Source: Piper betle (taxonomy: Eukaryota; Streptophyta; Magnoliopsida; Piperales; Piperaceae). From it: DNA of 64,000 bases. How positions within the stretch are numbered: the first letter of the stretch is position 1; each line of letters starts with the position of its first letter. Below are positions 11,947-23,356 of the stretch, one piece after another. The notes under the pieces are model-generated. The model was not told the origin of the DNA and ran no database searches. It was given only the letters and a program-made list of their open reading frames with translations. The stretch is taken from contig JAURVB010001730.1 in the NCBI GenBank assembly GCA_033002965.1, forward strand, positions 24,494 to 88,493, written 5' to 3'. A program made the position numbers and the translations under genes.

Positions 11947-14170
11947 GATCGTCTTCTCTACATTTACATGGTACTAAGTGGTCATATTTTCGAATAAAGG
12001 TTTTAGAGTTACGAAGCATGTAAGGTTCTTACGCAGGCCTTGCGTAAATCTGTTCCTATGTTTGGTAGGTCTTCGGTATATAATCTATCAGTTGTGTACG
12101 TATTATATAAATCTATCTGATGGCTTTGTCTATGTGATCAATCTTTGGTTAATGAAAGTATTATATTGAAAGAAGGTTAATATGCAGGGTAATTGTGGAT
12201 TGATCATGCCTATTTGTGAAGATCTTTACTTAGTTAAACATTTTATTTATGCTGATAATACGATTCCGCCATAACAGACAAACATCACATTTTTTTGAAA
12301 CCTTGCAATTAGTCTTTTATGGGTTTTCTGCTATATAGAAATTGATTTGTATATGGGTTTTCATTTTTGTCCCCAAAGCAGTTTTTGCTCCCTGATCAGA
12401 TAATTTAACCAGAGCTGTTGTGAAAATCGGTTGATTAATTAGAACATATATCATCATGTGAGCCTAATATGTAACAAAATAGATTATGATGCAGGCCACA
12501 ATATCTGATCCTTTAATTTTATTTATCTGAAGGCGTGAGCAATTGGACGAATAAAGAAGACCATAATAGTTTACAAACATAGAAAATGGTTGGGCCTCCT
12601 CAAATGGTTAATAAACATGGAAGATAATAGCCGGTCTGGGCCTCCTCAAAATCTGTGCAACTCAGCAAAATACGAAGCAAGACTAACAAAATAATGACAT
12701 AGAGAATAATAATAAATAAAAAGACACCCAGAGTTACTGTGAATGACAAATGCCGCACAATCAACTGAAAGTTTCCTTGAAATGGATCCATCTTGTGTGG
12801 TTCTAAAATGCAGGTGTGGGCTAGCACAAAAAGGATCCACAATATGCTTTTTTCATTTTAGTTTCATTTTTTTTATTTATAAAAAGGTTGAAACACTCAA
12901 ACACATATTAATCTTATTTCTTTTAATTATATTGGACTCAGTGAGCATACACTTTAGATACTACATGATTTATTTATCCAACATAATCTATAACTAGGCC
13001 TCAATTGGTTGGAGTTGGCGAAGACCAACTTTATGATGGCCTTATCTACCTAATCAGAAGATGCTTTTATATATATCTAAAATAAAATTTACCCCGCACC
13101 ATACCAACCCCCGACCAGGCCACCACCGTGGCCCTCCTCTGTTTTTATTTCTGCAAGCAGTGTTGATGTGTAGGCTCTTCTTCCCCGACCAAAACATAGG
13201 CCACCAATTGCTGCAGTGAGGATGGTCTTGCGACCACCTTTTCTGTGGAGACAGCTTACGAATCAACGGGTAATTTGTTTAGATTGAGGATTCTATCTTT
13301 GTTCTTTGCGGTTTGGACTCTTGTCATGATGACGCCATGATATATTATATTACTTCACTTCCGATCTCCACAATTTAGGGTGACTTGTTCACAAAGATTA
13401 GATATGGTTCCGATTGTGAAGTTTGAGGGAAAAAAATGCTTCCGAGTGATTTTTGACTGCTTTATCCATGGCTGAGTGAGTGACAAAAAATCAACAATGA
13501 ATTTGCCGTGAACAAGACCGCCGAAAGTGTAACTAATAAGTTGAAGTCGTCTTTTGAAAAATAGTTAATTGAAATTAAAGACTACAGTCTATTGTCACTT
13601 ATAAATTTAATATTATCCAAGTAAATATTAAATTTTAAACTAATTTTAATGGTCTTACAATCGATCAACTTAAGAAATATACGTCTTCAGACTTCTTATA
13701 CTCAGCCCCTAGTTAATATCTTACCCCACGTACGTTTAATCAAGCACACTATCCAATATAATGTTCTGATATCAGTTATAAAGATCCAACCTTAAGTTCA
13801 AACTAACGAAGCTAAATTATTTATTTTTAAAAATAATTACCAAAAATTAAAGATCTATAATTTATGTATATTAATAAACTCGATCTTACCTAAGTATGTA
13901 TTAGACATATGGCTAATTTTAAAAATCTTATACTATTAATCATATTAGTCACAGTGGAATAAAAAGGATTGATTGATGAAAAATGCCCTCAATTAATTCA
14001 ATTCTTGAATAACTAAAACAGATCGTAGGTAGCTTTTCAAGAACCGCAAATGCTGCCCAAAGATACTATTGCTCGTTATACTTCAAGGAGCATGGAGTCA
14101 TGCTTATATTGGTGGGCAATATCTTTACCTATTAATCTTTTTAAGTCCAAAGTAGAGTTCTATAGCATTA
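11947..14170. repeat. 3' flank of peptide unit, copy 2
   Basis: Non-coding flank homologous to 31.85-33.4 kb and in part to the flanks of copies 1, 3 and 5. It holds one copy (about 13280-13500) of the element that is tandemly doubled in copies 1, 3 and 5. The segment 13090-13265 recurs at 32385-32570; its minus-strand frame (70 and 60 codons in the two copies) contains a conserved SPQKRWSQDHPHCSNWWPMF run but matches nothing I know, and the amino acid agreement may only reflect recent duplication. Confidence 0.55.
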
Positions 14171-14650
14171 GAGTTGAATCAAAAGGTTTTCATTAACACT
14201 GGCGCAGGATTTGTTTTCGGGGCTAGAGGTCAGGTTGGATCGTCAGATCATATGTACGGCACAGATTAAATGATCTTCTCAAAAAGAAGAAACCTCTCGT
14301 CGATCGAAATGGCTTTCACCACCCTCTTTCCTCTCGTCGGAGATTAACGCCGGTACTGGCATCTACGTTAGTCTGTGGCGGCGTCGGGGGACCCAGCTTC
14401 CAATGCCTGCAATGTCTCAACCTTGTCCCTTTCGCCCACGGCCCCTCCTCATCTCCTCTGCCACGGTGCCGCCCTCGGCACCGGAAAGATCGAGCCTGGC
14501 CACCAATCTACAGGTCCTGCCCTGTCGTCTGCCCCTGGACCCTCCTCGACAGTGGAGATCTCGGCAACCACCCCATCCACTTCCTCGCCGACATCATCTG
14601 CCACAAAAGGTGCTTGACGTCGCCGTGGGCATCGTCGGAGCTGCTTAAGT
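14171..14650 (+). pseudogene. GC-rich coding relic, unrecognised (first copy)
   Basis: A GC-rich island with several overlapping frames on both strands and plant-exon-like composition. On the + strand one frame contains CPWTLLDSGDLGNHPIHFL followed by a conserved ICHK stretch; the second copy at 33.4-33.94 kb retains this segment with small indels. An ATG at 14308 opens a frame that stops after 12 codons. I do not recognise the family. The frame changes between the copies suggest a dead exon that was once protein-coding. Confidence 0.4.
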
Positions 14651-14659
14651 GATGGGCTG

Positions 14660-15210
14660 GACGCACCCGTTGATAGGGTTGACATGCATTCATCACGTGT
14701 CTTTTTATTTTCAAAAGCATCTTACAAAACAGAGGATCAGTAGAGATGTTCACGTTGATGGTCCTCGAAAAGTTCGCTAAAGTTGGAGCTAGAGCATAAC
14801 AACCTCCAGACATTAACTAATACAAACAAGTGAAAGCCTATCAACTATACCCAAAATAGAAGCATCAACATTGTTCGTGTTAGAGTGAAAGCCTTACTCT
14901 AAAGCAGCACAGTATGTATAGACAACCACTGAAAACTAGAGCTTATTAAAACCATCAAACTCAGTTGCTTTGGCAGAGGCACACTTGCGTGATCCAAACT
15001 CTGCAATAAGAAGCAAAGCCAAGTGAGTATTGAGAAGTTTGAGAATATTTAGTTTGAACACCAGAATAGAATTCCGTATGCCGTTTGATAAGCAAAGCAA
15101 GCTGCTGTAAATCCAATGAACCCCCATGAAAATTGGATCTTTTTTTCTGCAAGACAACATCATCGCAGTGAAGATATGTAAGCCCAACTCCTTTTGATCA
15201 CAAAACATGC
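14660..15210 (-). pseudogene. Multi-exon gene relic with a membrane-like exon
   Basis: On the minus strand two exon-like stretches follow good acceptor sites. One (about 15150 down to 15050, after TTGCAG) reads KIQFSWGFIGFTAACFAYQT and on through YGILFW, a hydrophobic possible membrane segment. The next (after CTTATTGCAG, about 15005 down to 14935) reads FGSRKCASAKATEFDGFNK and is followed by a stop in the second copy. The same structure lies at 33.93-34.47 kb. Upstream exons are absent in both. Family not recognised; a small membrane protein gene is a guess. Confidence 0.35.
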
Positions 15211-15368
15211 ACTTCGCGTTGAGTTAAATATATATAATAGTAGTGTAATAGTAGAGTATCTTCACATTATCATGTTTCAAGATATCAAGCATGACAACCA
15301 AACCAAGAAGAAATGAACAAAATTATGAAAAACATGTTTATATTATATTGATTTTCTAATTCACATTT

Positions 15369-15440
15369 GCTCTTGATGGATTCGAACCATCATCTCTTAT
15401 GGTAATTCCCTTGGCGCTCGGCCAGCTGAGCTAAAGAGCT
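15369..15440 (-). tRNA. Degenerate tRNA-like sequence
   Basis: On the minus strand a 72-nt stretch folds like a tRNA. The acceptor strands AGCTCTT and AAGAGCA pair at six of seven positions, the D arm (GCTC/GAGC) is perfect, and the T arm (GATGG, TTCGAAT, CCATC) is perfect with a canonical loop. The anticodon arm (CCAAG GGAATTA CCATA) does not pair and position 33 is not T, so no anticodon is assigned. Best read as a tRNA pseudogene, possibly of organellar origin. Confidence 0.4.
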
Positions 15441-16168
15441 ATATATTTGCATTCTTGGTCTGACACCTATTTTAATTTTACCTTAAAAAACATGATTTGG
15501 GCATGAAATGTGATCGCCGAAATTACTAGAATTCTTGGAAAAACCTAAGGAAACTGGATCAATTTTGGACATGAGCATGGCGGAGACTCTTCTACGAACT
15601 CCTTGCTCTAATTAATTTGTAGGCACTTATCTACGATATAAGTTTTTGAACTGTAAGACAATTAATATGCTAAATAAATTTCAAAAAACTTTTCAAAGAG
15701 AAAAAACAAATTGGTTTGAATAGTAACGTCTATCTAGACTTTGTGCCTTCCTTGATAATGGAGAATCCATATAATTACATATAGCAAAATTTTGGATGGC
15801 TGGATTCTCTTCTTAATGCCAACCCTCCTTTTTTGTACCGACAATGTTCAAACATTGCTCAAGCATTGATTGCATCCATATTCAAATTTAAACTAGATTC
15901 AGTGGCGCAAACTTCATGCATGTAGAATTATGAAGCAGCCATAAAGATGATTTTAAGTGTAGAAATAAATTGAAAAAATTAAATTTCTAGCGCAAACAGA
16001 CTGGGATGACATGAGAAGGTGAGTGAATGAGAAAGCGGATGAAGGCAGAAATTGGGAAAGTATGGTCGGTGAGGACGAGGGATAAATGAAGTTTAATTTG
16101 AAACTGTTATTTTTTTATTATGTGGCATTCTGCATGTTATTAACACGAAATTTTCTATGAAATTCCAG
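15441..16168. other. Spacer before VPS24 exons
   Basis: AT-rich DNA without open frames. None of the upstream VPS24 exons (the first half of the protein, including the basic N-terminal helix) can be found here, so the gene is 5'-truncated at or before 16169. Confidence 0.5.
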
Positions 16169-18013
16169 CAACCGCTCGAACAGTGGGTCATCTATCTAAA
16201 AGTGCTGAGGTCATGAAGCTTGTTAACAATCTTATGAAGGCCCCTGAAGTAGCTGCCACAATGCAAGAATTTAGCAAAGAGATGACTAAGGTAATTTAAT
16301 TTTGTGCCTGGAGGACTTAAATTATACTTGCTCGATTTTACTTATACGTTAGCTGGTGCTTACTCTGCTACGTTGCCCATTAATGTCTTGAAGATTTAAC
16401 CGCATCCAGGGGTGCTAATTGAGCGACCGAGCCGAGCTCGACTTGTGTTCGAACTCGACTCGAATAGTTCAAAACTCGTTCGAACTCAACTCGAGATCGA
16501 ACGAGTTTTGAACATAATGCGAGCTGACTCGAGTTGAACCGAACTTAACGACTAACCGTTTTCATGAAGGTCGTTAAACAAGAGTCCTCGAATCAACGTT
16601 TTACATATGTTCGAGCTGACTCGGCTTGAATACACTTAAACTATTTAATTTTTCCGAGCTCGAACCCAGCTCGTTCATGAACCCGAAACCGGCTCGATTA
16701 AAAGTCAAAAGTCCCTCACTTAAAAAAATGCACTCAATGTGGATTGAACTCACAACCTTGAGGTCATCAAGATGAATACTTACCATCTCAACTATCTCAC
16801 TTCTTTGTTATTATATTGTGTGTGTATATATATATAAATAAATAAATATAATATAATATAAAACTATATTATTATATTATTTTATCGAGTCGAGTTCGAG
16901 TCGACTAATCGAGTTCGAGTCGAGTTCGAGTTATAACCGAGTCGAGTCGAGTCGAACACGACCTTGCTCAAACTCGGCTCGTAAGATTCGAGTTCGAGTC
17001 GAGTTCGAGCTCGAGCATTTAAATATCGAGTTTCGAGTCGAGTCAAGCCGAGCCGAACGCTAAATGCTCACGAGCTGGCTCGCTCAATTAGCAACCCTAG
17101 CTGCATCTCCTCATCTTGTTACTTTCTTGATTTACATGATAGTCTTTATGATACCCGTTTCTTGAAACTTACTAATATAGTTATTTTCCTCGACTATGCA
17201 GCTGACAAAGGAACAAAATTTTCAATTTCTTGAAAATATCTGTATTAATGTAGCCTTTTTGTGTGTTATAATTATGACCAGTGACAAATACCATTTTAAT
17301 GATTGTCAAGGAAAACTGTTTCACAGTCTGCCGCCTTGGAGGCCATCACAATTTAAAATGCCAATAGCCATCCATAAACAAATGCATACTAGAGTCCTAG
17401 GAGGCAATGGTTGACCCCATAGACATATTTACACCGTTTTGGCCCTGGATGTACACCTTGAGCCTCATTGGTATCCATCTGTTAGGGCCCTATTTGGGTA
17501 CATTCCCAAATTAACACTGCACTGCCTAACATAGTTTGACTCAGAGTACGATTTGGATGCAAGTAGTATGATGAATGGTATCTCATGCGTAGTCTTAAGT
17601 TATTAATGCATGCTTATTGAATCGGGTTGTGTTTTCTGGCGGGGGTAATTGGAGAAATGGTGAATGATGCAGTTGATACTGCTTTGGATTCGGAAGATAT
17701 TGAAGAGGAAATTGAGGAAGAAGTTGATAAAGTTCTTACTGATATTGCTGGAGAGACTGTTGCACAACTTCCTGAAGCAGATAAAAAGGAGAAAATGAAA
17801 CAACCTGCACAGAGGACAAATGTTGCTGAGGTCATTACTCCTAATAACTGTTATTCATTAATCCGACCATTGATTTCAGACTTACTAAGGAGATTTTGGT
17901 GTTTTGGTTCCCTCTCCCTTAATTTGCAGGCTGACTCTATAGATGAAGGTGTGGATGATGATGAAGAGGAGCTAGAAGAAGTTCGTGCTCGCCTAGCAAA
18001 AGTTCGGTCTTAG
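16169..18013 (+). pseudogene. VPS24: VPS24/CHMP3 (ESCRT-III subunit), 5'-truncated
   Basis: Three exons of the ESCRT-III subunit that drives membrane scission at multivesicular bodies. Exon 16169-16290 (acceptor CCAG, donor GT at 16291) encodes TARTVGHLSKSAEVMKLVNN and on to EFSKEMTK. Exon 17639-17830 encodes AGVIGEMVNDAVDTALD and an acidic helix. Exon 17930-18013 (acceptor TTGCAG) encodes the C-terminal MIM1-type motif ELEEVRARLAKVRS and stop. Expected full length is about 230 residues; the first half is missing. The acceptor before 17639 reads TG instead of AG (TTTTCTG/GCGGGGG), which should block normal splicing, and a hAT element lies in the preceding intron. Probably a pseudogene; a functional VPS24 elsewhere is expected because the subunit is normally conserved. 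Confidence 0.85.
16407..17099 (+). mobile_element. Non-autonomous hAT-type element (693 bp)
   Basis: Ends are CAGGGGTGCTAATTGAGC and, read inward from the right, TAGGGTTGCTAATTGAGC; the C/T difference at the outermost base is like Ac/Ds. Flanking 8-bp target copies ACCGCATC (16399-16406) and GCTGCATC (17100-17107) agree at 6 of 8 positions. The interior is rich in repeated CGAGT/ACTCG motifs and has no transposase, so it needs an enzyme in trans. It sits in the VPS24 intron. A sibling in opposite orientation is at 55554-56249. Confidence 0.8.
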
Positions 18014-18520
18014 CTTCTCCTCAATTTTGGGGCAGCTTCATTGATGTTACTAACTTATGTATCGACGGTAAGTTGGTACAATGTAACTTGAGTGATGATC
18101 TTTATCATCATCTTATTGTATCTTTAGATGCATTGATATTGTAAATGGCCAGAAATATTTTCTTCCGACTTTTGGCGGAGGTTTTGATATTATACTTTGG
18201 ACTAAATTAAGTTGTATGAGTTCATTGTTCAGTCTCTTACATTAACATCTCTAGAAAAAGTTTCTTGCCAGCGGCAATGTGGATCAAAAAGCCAAATAAC
18301 AATTTTATGAATTTGAAGCTACAATGTAAGTCTTTCTACTATCTCCTTGTACTGTGTGGAATAGGTTACCTATATTAAAGATCAGCCTTTGCAATGTCAA
18401 AATTTGATGATGTTTCAACTCAGGTTTTTATAATTTGGAATATCCAAACAATTGCATCTTAGGTGTGTGCTACTCTTGAATCTAGTTTTTTTGTACTTTC
18501 CCCCAAAATATTAGTGTATA
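18014..18520. other. VPS24 3' UTR and downstream spacer
   Basis: The first 200 bases after the VPS24 stop look like a plant 3' UTR and terminal region. The rest is AT-rich without coding potential. Confidence 0.4.
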
Positions 18521-18525
18521 CCATG

Positions 18526-19130
18526 GTTGCATGAATCGGAATCGGAATCGGAATCGGTTTTCCAGGGAGTCGGAACGGAATCGGAATCGGTCTGAATCGG
18601 CCAGGAATCGGTTCAGTTGAATCGGTCTAAATTAGTTTAATTGGTCACATATAATAATTTGACAATTCATAATATAAATATATTAAGATTATGTATTGAT
18701 GTTATTTTGATATTGTTCTGTGTATTATAGTTTATGATATTTTTAAATATTTTTTAAGATTTTTTTACAATTATTTATAATTAATTATTATTTTTAACTC
18801 GAGTTAGACTAGAGTCAACTTTTAATTACGAGAATGCCACCCTCAGCTCTTTACCCCCCGCCGCCGGCCGCCGCCGGCCGCGGTCGGCGGAGATGTCGGA
18901 GGATGTCAGAAACCCGGTCGGACGAACAGTCGGCGGTCCGGAGTCGGCAGCGATTCGGTGCGTCACAAGCCCGATTTGGTCCGGCCACACGTCGGCGGCA
19001 ACGTTGCGAGGTCGGCAGCCCGGTCTGCGGCGAGCCCGGAGTCGGGGACGCACGGCGGAGGGCGGAAAGTGGGGCCGGACGGCGGCGGCGTGTGGGAGGA
19101 GCGGGTTTTATTTTAGGTTTTTAAAATCTA
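18526..19130. repeat. GAATCG-repeat element with GC-rich core
   Basis: Starts with a run of GGAATCGGAATCGG units (18535-18610), passes through AT-rich DNA and ends in a GC-rich block (18834-19110) open in several frames on both strands. The proline/arginine-rich translations look like high-GC noise. The GAATCG run is typical of degenerate non-autonomous plant transposons, but no clear terminal repeats or target duplication were found. Confidence 0.4.
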
Positions 19131-19560
19131 AATTACCATTTTACCCATGCTTAAATAATCTAATAAAAATCATACCTAGGGAAGATACTTGTATATTATT
19201 TGTTAATGGAAATGCCCTAATCAAATTTTCCATGTTTATGTATGTCATTTTGGACCATTACACCGCGGTTTTTCCTGTCTTCTTAAATTTGAAGTAGAGG
19301 GCATCCTTTGGTTGAAGATTTCATAATTGAGTTTAACTTAACAAACGTCTTCTTTACAAACACAAGTAAGGCTGCATGTTAAGATGAACCTCACTGACAT
19401 TAACCAAGCAGGGAGCTTTCTGCACTGTGGCTGCCTTTAGTAAGTTCCTGGAAACCCAATGGATGGTATGACAAAGCTTTTCTATTCAATAATAATTTCC
19501 ATACACGTTGGAGTTGGTATTGTCTTGTTACATAAACATAGGTTTATAGTATAAAATGAA

Positions 19561-20260
19561 CTAACAGCAGTTCTTCTCTTGTTCTTCTTCTCTCTTCTTC
19601 AATGCAAAGTTAGAAAGAACCGCTGGGGTCACATTGGGGGTCACATTGTCCATGTTAACTTGTAATTTGCCAAAGGTTTGAAAGCTGCTAGATGATAACA
19701 GATGGACTTTCAGTGTTCGAGAATGACCTGTAAACGAAATGATTTGTGGTGCAATCATGCAAGTCCTCTTCTGAGTTTTCGTTTTAAGGATAAGATTTTG
19801 TGCACAACCCGAGCGTGCTCCAAAACATGCCATCGGGGTTCAAATAATCTCGAATTGGCTCATACACGGTTAAAAAAATTTGACTCTATGTTTAACTTGA
19901 TATTAAACGAGCCGAGCCTAGGTTTGGGTCTGCACAATTCTATTTGACTCGAAGCTTGATACTTTATATAAGGGATAAAATTTTTTACCATATTTATTTT
20001 ATATTTTTTATATAAATATAATTAAATTATAAAATATTATTATATGATATCAAATTTTAAAAAAATTATACATTATTAAATTAATTTTATGTATAATTAT
20101 GTCAAACTTGAATTTTTTAATTTAATAAAAAATTAGAATGAATTATGCAAAAAAATAACATAAGTGAATATGACTCAAATATTTTTTAACTCGACTCGTA
20201 ATCAGACGAGTCGACCTTGATCAAAGTAAAATTTAATTTGACTAGCCCCTAGATGCCATT
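19561..20260. repeat. UGT upstream region plus AT-rich element (unit C, first copy)
   Basis: Bases 19600-19760 match the DNA just upstream of the UGT start at 57.68-57.86 kb and 34.5-34.66 kb (GTTAGAAAGAACC..CTGGGGTCACATTGGGGG). They are followed by an AT-rich element (about 19800-20255) containing ATATTAAACGAG and ending near TTTGACTAGCCC, also in the other two units. The UGT body is absent here. No gene. Confidence 0.65.
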
Positions 20261-20599
20261 ATCATTTCTACATGTAACATAATGTGAGCTAGGATAGACC
20301 AAGATCTCCTTGGCAATTAAAAACAACAAATTCCCAAATCTCATCCACTTGAGTTAAATAAATTATGTAAGCATTTAGATTTGTATCACTTGGTTTCTCA
20401 TAAATTCAGCTGCTGCAATGAAAAGCGGCCACAGATTGGCCCAAACTACTTTTTAGAAAAAAATGATAATCTTACGTTGGCATCTCTTATCCAATTTTCA
20501 CATACTATTAATTGTATGATTTACCATGCAATAAATAAAATTTAAGCATCATTTAACTCGACTCAATTGGCACCTACAAATAATTTTGCGAACCAGCCT

Positions 20600-20877
20600 G
20601 GTTCAAGTCTTTAAGCACCGACCCTTAACCCTAAACCCTCCCCCCGCCCACCCACCCACCCTAACCCCTTCGTCTCCCCCTGCACCGTGTCCGCTGCCGG
20701 CGAGCTCCCCTATGTCCGCGACGTCCTCACCGACCAGAAGCAGTACATCCACAGGGAGGTCTTCGCTGTGGATGTTCTGCAGAGTGTGGTTGATGGAATG
20801 GTTGAGAATTCGATGGTGGCAGAGGTGAAGGAGCTCGTGAAAAGGATTTGGAGCTTCTGGTGGAGTGATTTATGTAA
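20600..20877 (+). pseudogene. PPR gene relic, internally deleted (copy 1)
   Basis: A short remnant of the PPR gene found more fully at 36.0 and 59.2 kb. It joins an N-terminal piece (AAGELPYVRDVLTDQKQY) directly to a C-terminal piece (VDVLQSVVDGMVENS, then VKELVK), so all the 35-residue repeat modules in between are deleted. The final part, KDLELLVE in the relatives, is present in another frame and the homologous stop is near 20870. The CCCTAAACCCT and GC-rich leader before it matches the other copies. Confidence 0.8.
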
Positions 20878-21108
20878 GTTTTTACTGCATTTTTTTAGTG
20901 TTGTTGTGCATTATTATTATTGAATATATGTTGTTTTACATTCTACTCGGTGTGGTTGATGTTTTTTTAATCATGCTTAGGGCAGTTGTCATAAAAAAAC
21001 ATGATGTGCAATGAACCCCAATGGAAATAATAGAAAAGATTCAGTTTTTTCAAGTGGGAATTCAGTTTATGTTTCTCTCAATTGGCGATTCGAACACGGT
21101 AGATGGTG

Positions 21109-22506
21109 TAAAACCCATGACTCGAGTCAGGTTTTATAGTCAGAACTGGTCGGTTCGACCATTATTTTCAGTTGGGCCAATTTTAGAACACACTGACTGA
21201 GCCAAGGCCAGTCATGCGTTATAAACCATGAGAGTCATGTGTGCCCAAGTATATGATGATAACGTTAGTAAGATAGTAATAGAATGAGTTATCAGAATAT
21301 ATGAGAGTATACCTAGATTTTCTTTATTTAATTTTGTATTAGATTGTAGAATTATTTTTCTAAGCCGAATAACGCATTAGGATGTGTTACGGGCAGTTTG
21401 GGTGGGTTATTAGCTATAGAGCATGTCATTGTGATGTTGTAGTGTGTATTATGTTTTGTAAGATTTTCCCCTATTTTATGGATTTTTTAGGAATTATTAT
21501 GAGTTAGATATTATTTTTTATACGAGTCGGAGTTGAATCAAGTTTATTTACAAGACGACCCCCAACCATCTCCCCAACCAATTGTCACTCCCTGACCACT
21601 CATCTTCTCCCTGACCACTCGTCTTCCCCCCGTGACACTTTTTATTCCAAACCCTCGACACCACCCCTTTACCTGTTGACGCCGCTGCCACCGCCTTCGG
21701 CTGCCATCCAGTCGTCGACCATCCCACGACCTTTCCCGACTGGAGCATAGCCCAGTGATGCCCATCCCGGCCTGATCTTCCTCCAAACTCATCCAGTTGA
21801 ACCCAATCGAACTTTGAATGCCAATGGGTGCTGAATTCGAGTCTTGAGCCGTGCAACTAAACTCTCGTCGTCGTCGATTACCGACGACGCCAGGTATAAT
21901 TAACTCCAACTTAATTTATTAAGGGTGATAATTATTAGCACAATATGATAAGATTAATGAATTGACGAGTTTGCTATTTTATTATAAATAAAAATATGAA
22001 TTTTGCTTGATGGAGGTGTATTAAAACCAGTGCTAAGGAACTAATTAGATAAACTAAGTAACTATCGTAATCTAATGCAATGTAGCATAGGAAAACTATG
22101 TGATTGATGTATGATTGATATGAGCATGCTATAGGATGTGTGAATGCATCATGATCGGGCATTAGCTTCAAGAGTCAATGTGTAGGTAGTAGGAGCTCAC
22201 CGCCTAGGCGCGAGGATACACTCGGAGCTTTTGCCAAGTCCGTTTATGACTCGTTCCTTGTTTTACACTTTATTCTATTGTGTATTGCTTTAATATTTAC
22301 AGGACGAGTTAAGTGATATTTTATGGAATCTAACTTAACCCAGGCCATTTAATTAACTAATTTTCAGGATTAATAACCTTTGAGGATAAAATCCCTCGAG
22401 TATGTTTTTGAAAACAAGATCCACCACAAATTATCTTTAGGCCTACTGTATAAATCCCTTCTAAGGCCTATATATATAAGTTTATCGCATTTCAATGAGA
22501 CGAGAT
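21109..22506. mobile_element. Probable LTR of a TGTAAAACCC retroelement
   Basis: Starts TGTAAAACCCATGACTCGAG exactly where the DNA behind the PPR copies at 37 and 60 kb continues differently, so it is an insertion at about 21109 (flank AGATGG). The first 420 bases match 63466-63880. A TATATATAAG element is at about 22470, and a second TGTAAAACTCG start, a diverged copy, is at 22507. Overlapping frames at 21544-21909 (minus) are GC-rich without a recognisable family. The right boundary and target duplication are not resolved; solo LTR is the simplest reading. Confidence 0.4.
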
Positions 22507-22600
22507 GTAAAACTCGTTACTCGAGTTTGCATTTTATAGTCAAAACTGGTTGGTTTGACCGTTATTTTTGGTTGGGTCTATTTCAGAACACGCGTATTGA

Positions 22601-22995
22601 TCAGTGTGGGTTCGCTTTTCATTGCGTGCATCAATACCAGCTATCCCTTTGACCTTGAGCCTGTTATTCCATGCAGGCAATTACCGATTGTAGTATGCTG
22701 GTGTTTCGAGGCACTCTACAAATCATATGAGGGCCCTTGATTAAGCCCACCACATACATTAATGCACCCTCTGTTTCTGAGCTACGCTTACCTGTTTGTT
22801 TTGGGAATAACTGATTCTTCTTTGCCATTAGGTCTATGAAGTTTTAATGTCGAGCAAGGTTTTATTGAGACCCAATATTTTATTCCGGAATTAAAATATT
22901 GTACGGTGTTTGGGAAGTTTCTGTACAATATAAAAGAAAACTTAGGGGTAAATCTTGCTATTCTATTCAGCGAATTCTTATTTCACAATCCAAGC
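22601..22995. repeat. Duplicated 390-bp segment (sister at 39541-39935)
   Basis: Nearly identical to 39541-39935, in the same orientation. It contains TTCCATGCAG followed by an exon-like stretch whose frame in the 39 kb copy reads IVVCWCFEALYKSYEGPLIK; here one G is missing so the frame stops early. The family is not recognised. In this copy it lies directly before the serine carboxypeptidase relic, so it may be the downstream flank of that gene. Confidence 0.5.
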
Positions 22996-23104
22996 ATATA
23001 TATATATATATATGTGTGTGTTCTCTCTCTTTCTCTCTAAGTGTGCTGTGAAATAGAGTTAACATTTTCCTTATTCCCGCTTGGCTGTATCACATTACAT
23101 CTCA

Positions 23105-23356
23105 GCTCCATGTTTGAGGAACTTCTCCATATTGGAGAAGTCGTAACAAAGGTCACCTTCGCACTTCTTTCTGATGTCAAAATACTGTAACATTAAATCA
23201 CGAAATCTCTCAAACATCTTCAAGATTTAACTTTGAAACACAGGAATTACATATTTAATAAACTCACATTAGTTTGTCCAGCAATTTTCATCATGGAATT
23301 GAACATGTTATTGCAGACTACGAAGGATGCCATGCAAGCAGCTGTTCCCGACGTTC
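23105..23356 (-). pseudogene. Serine carboxypeptidase-like relic, two exons
   Basis: Minus-strand remnant of the gene better preserved at 47.3-48.6 kb. Exon 23268-23356 encodes GTSGTAACMASFVVCNNMFN and on to IAGQTN before a GTGAG donor. The next exon (23184 down to 23105) encodes YFDIRKKCEGDLCYDFSNME after a GTTACAG acceptor, then jumps directly into the 3' end of the gene (CTGAGATGTAATGTGATAC), so the exons carrying the active-site Asp and His are deleted. Where it survives, this copy keeps readable codons that are a stop in the 48.5 kb copy. Confidence 0.8.

Noticed and set aside
13054..13266. Minus-strand 70-codon frame conserved at 32379-32561
   Set aside because: Both ends differ and similarity is no higher than the surrounding duplicated non-coding DNA.
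18834..19297. Overlapping GC-rich frames as an Arg/Pro-rich protein
   Set aside because: Open on both strands in several frames, no homology; composition effect next to a GAATCG repeat element.
21544..21909. 121-codon minus-strand frame
   Set aside because: Lies within the LTR-like repeat and overlaps another frame of similar length; no motif.
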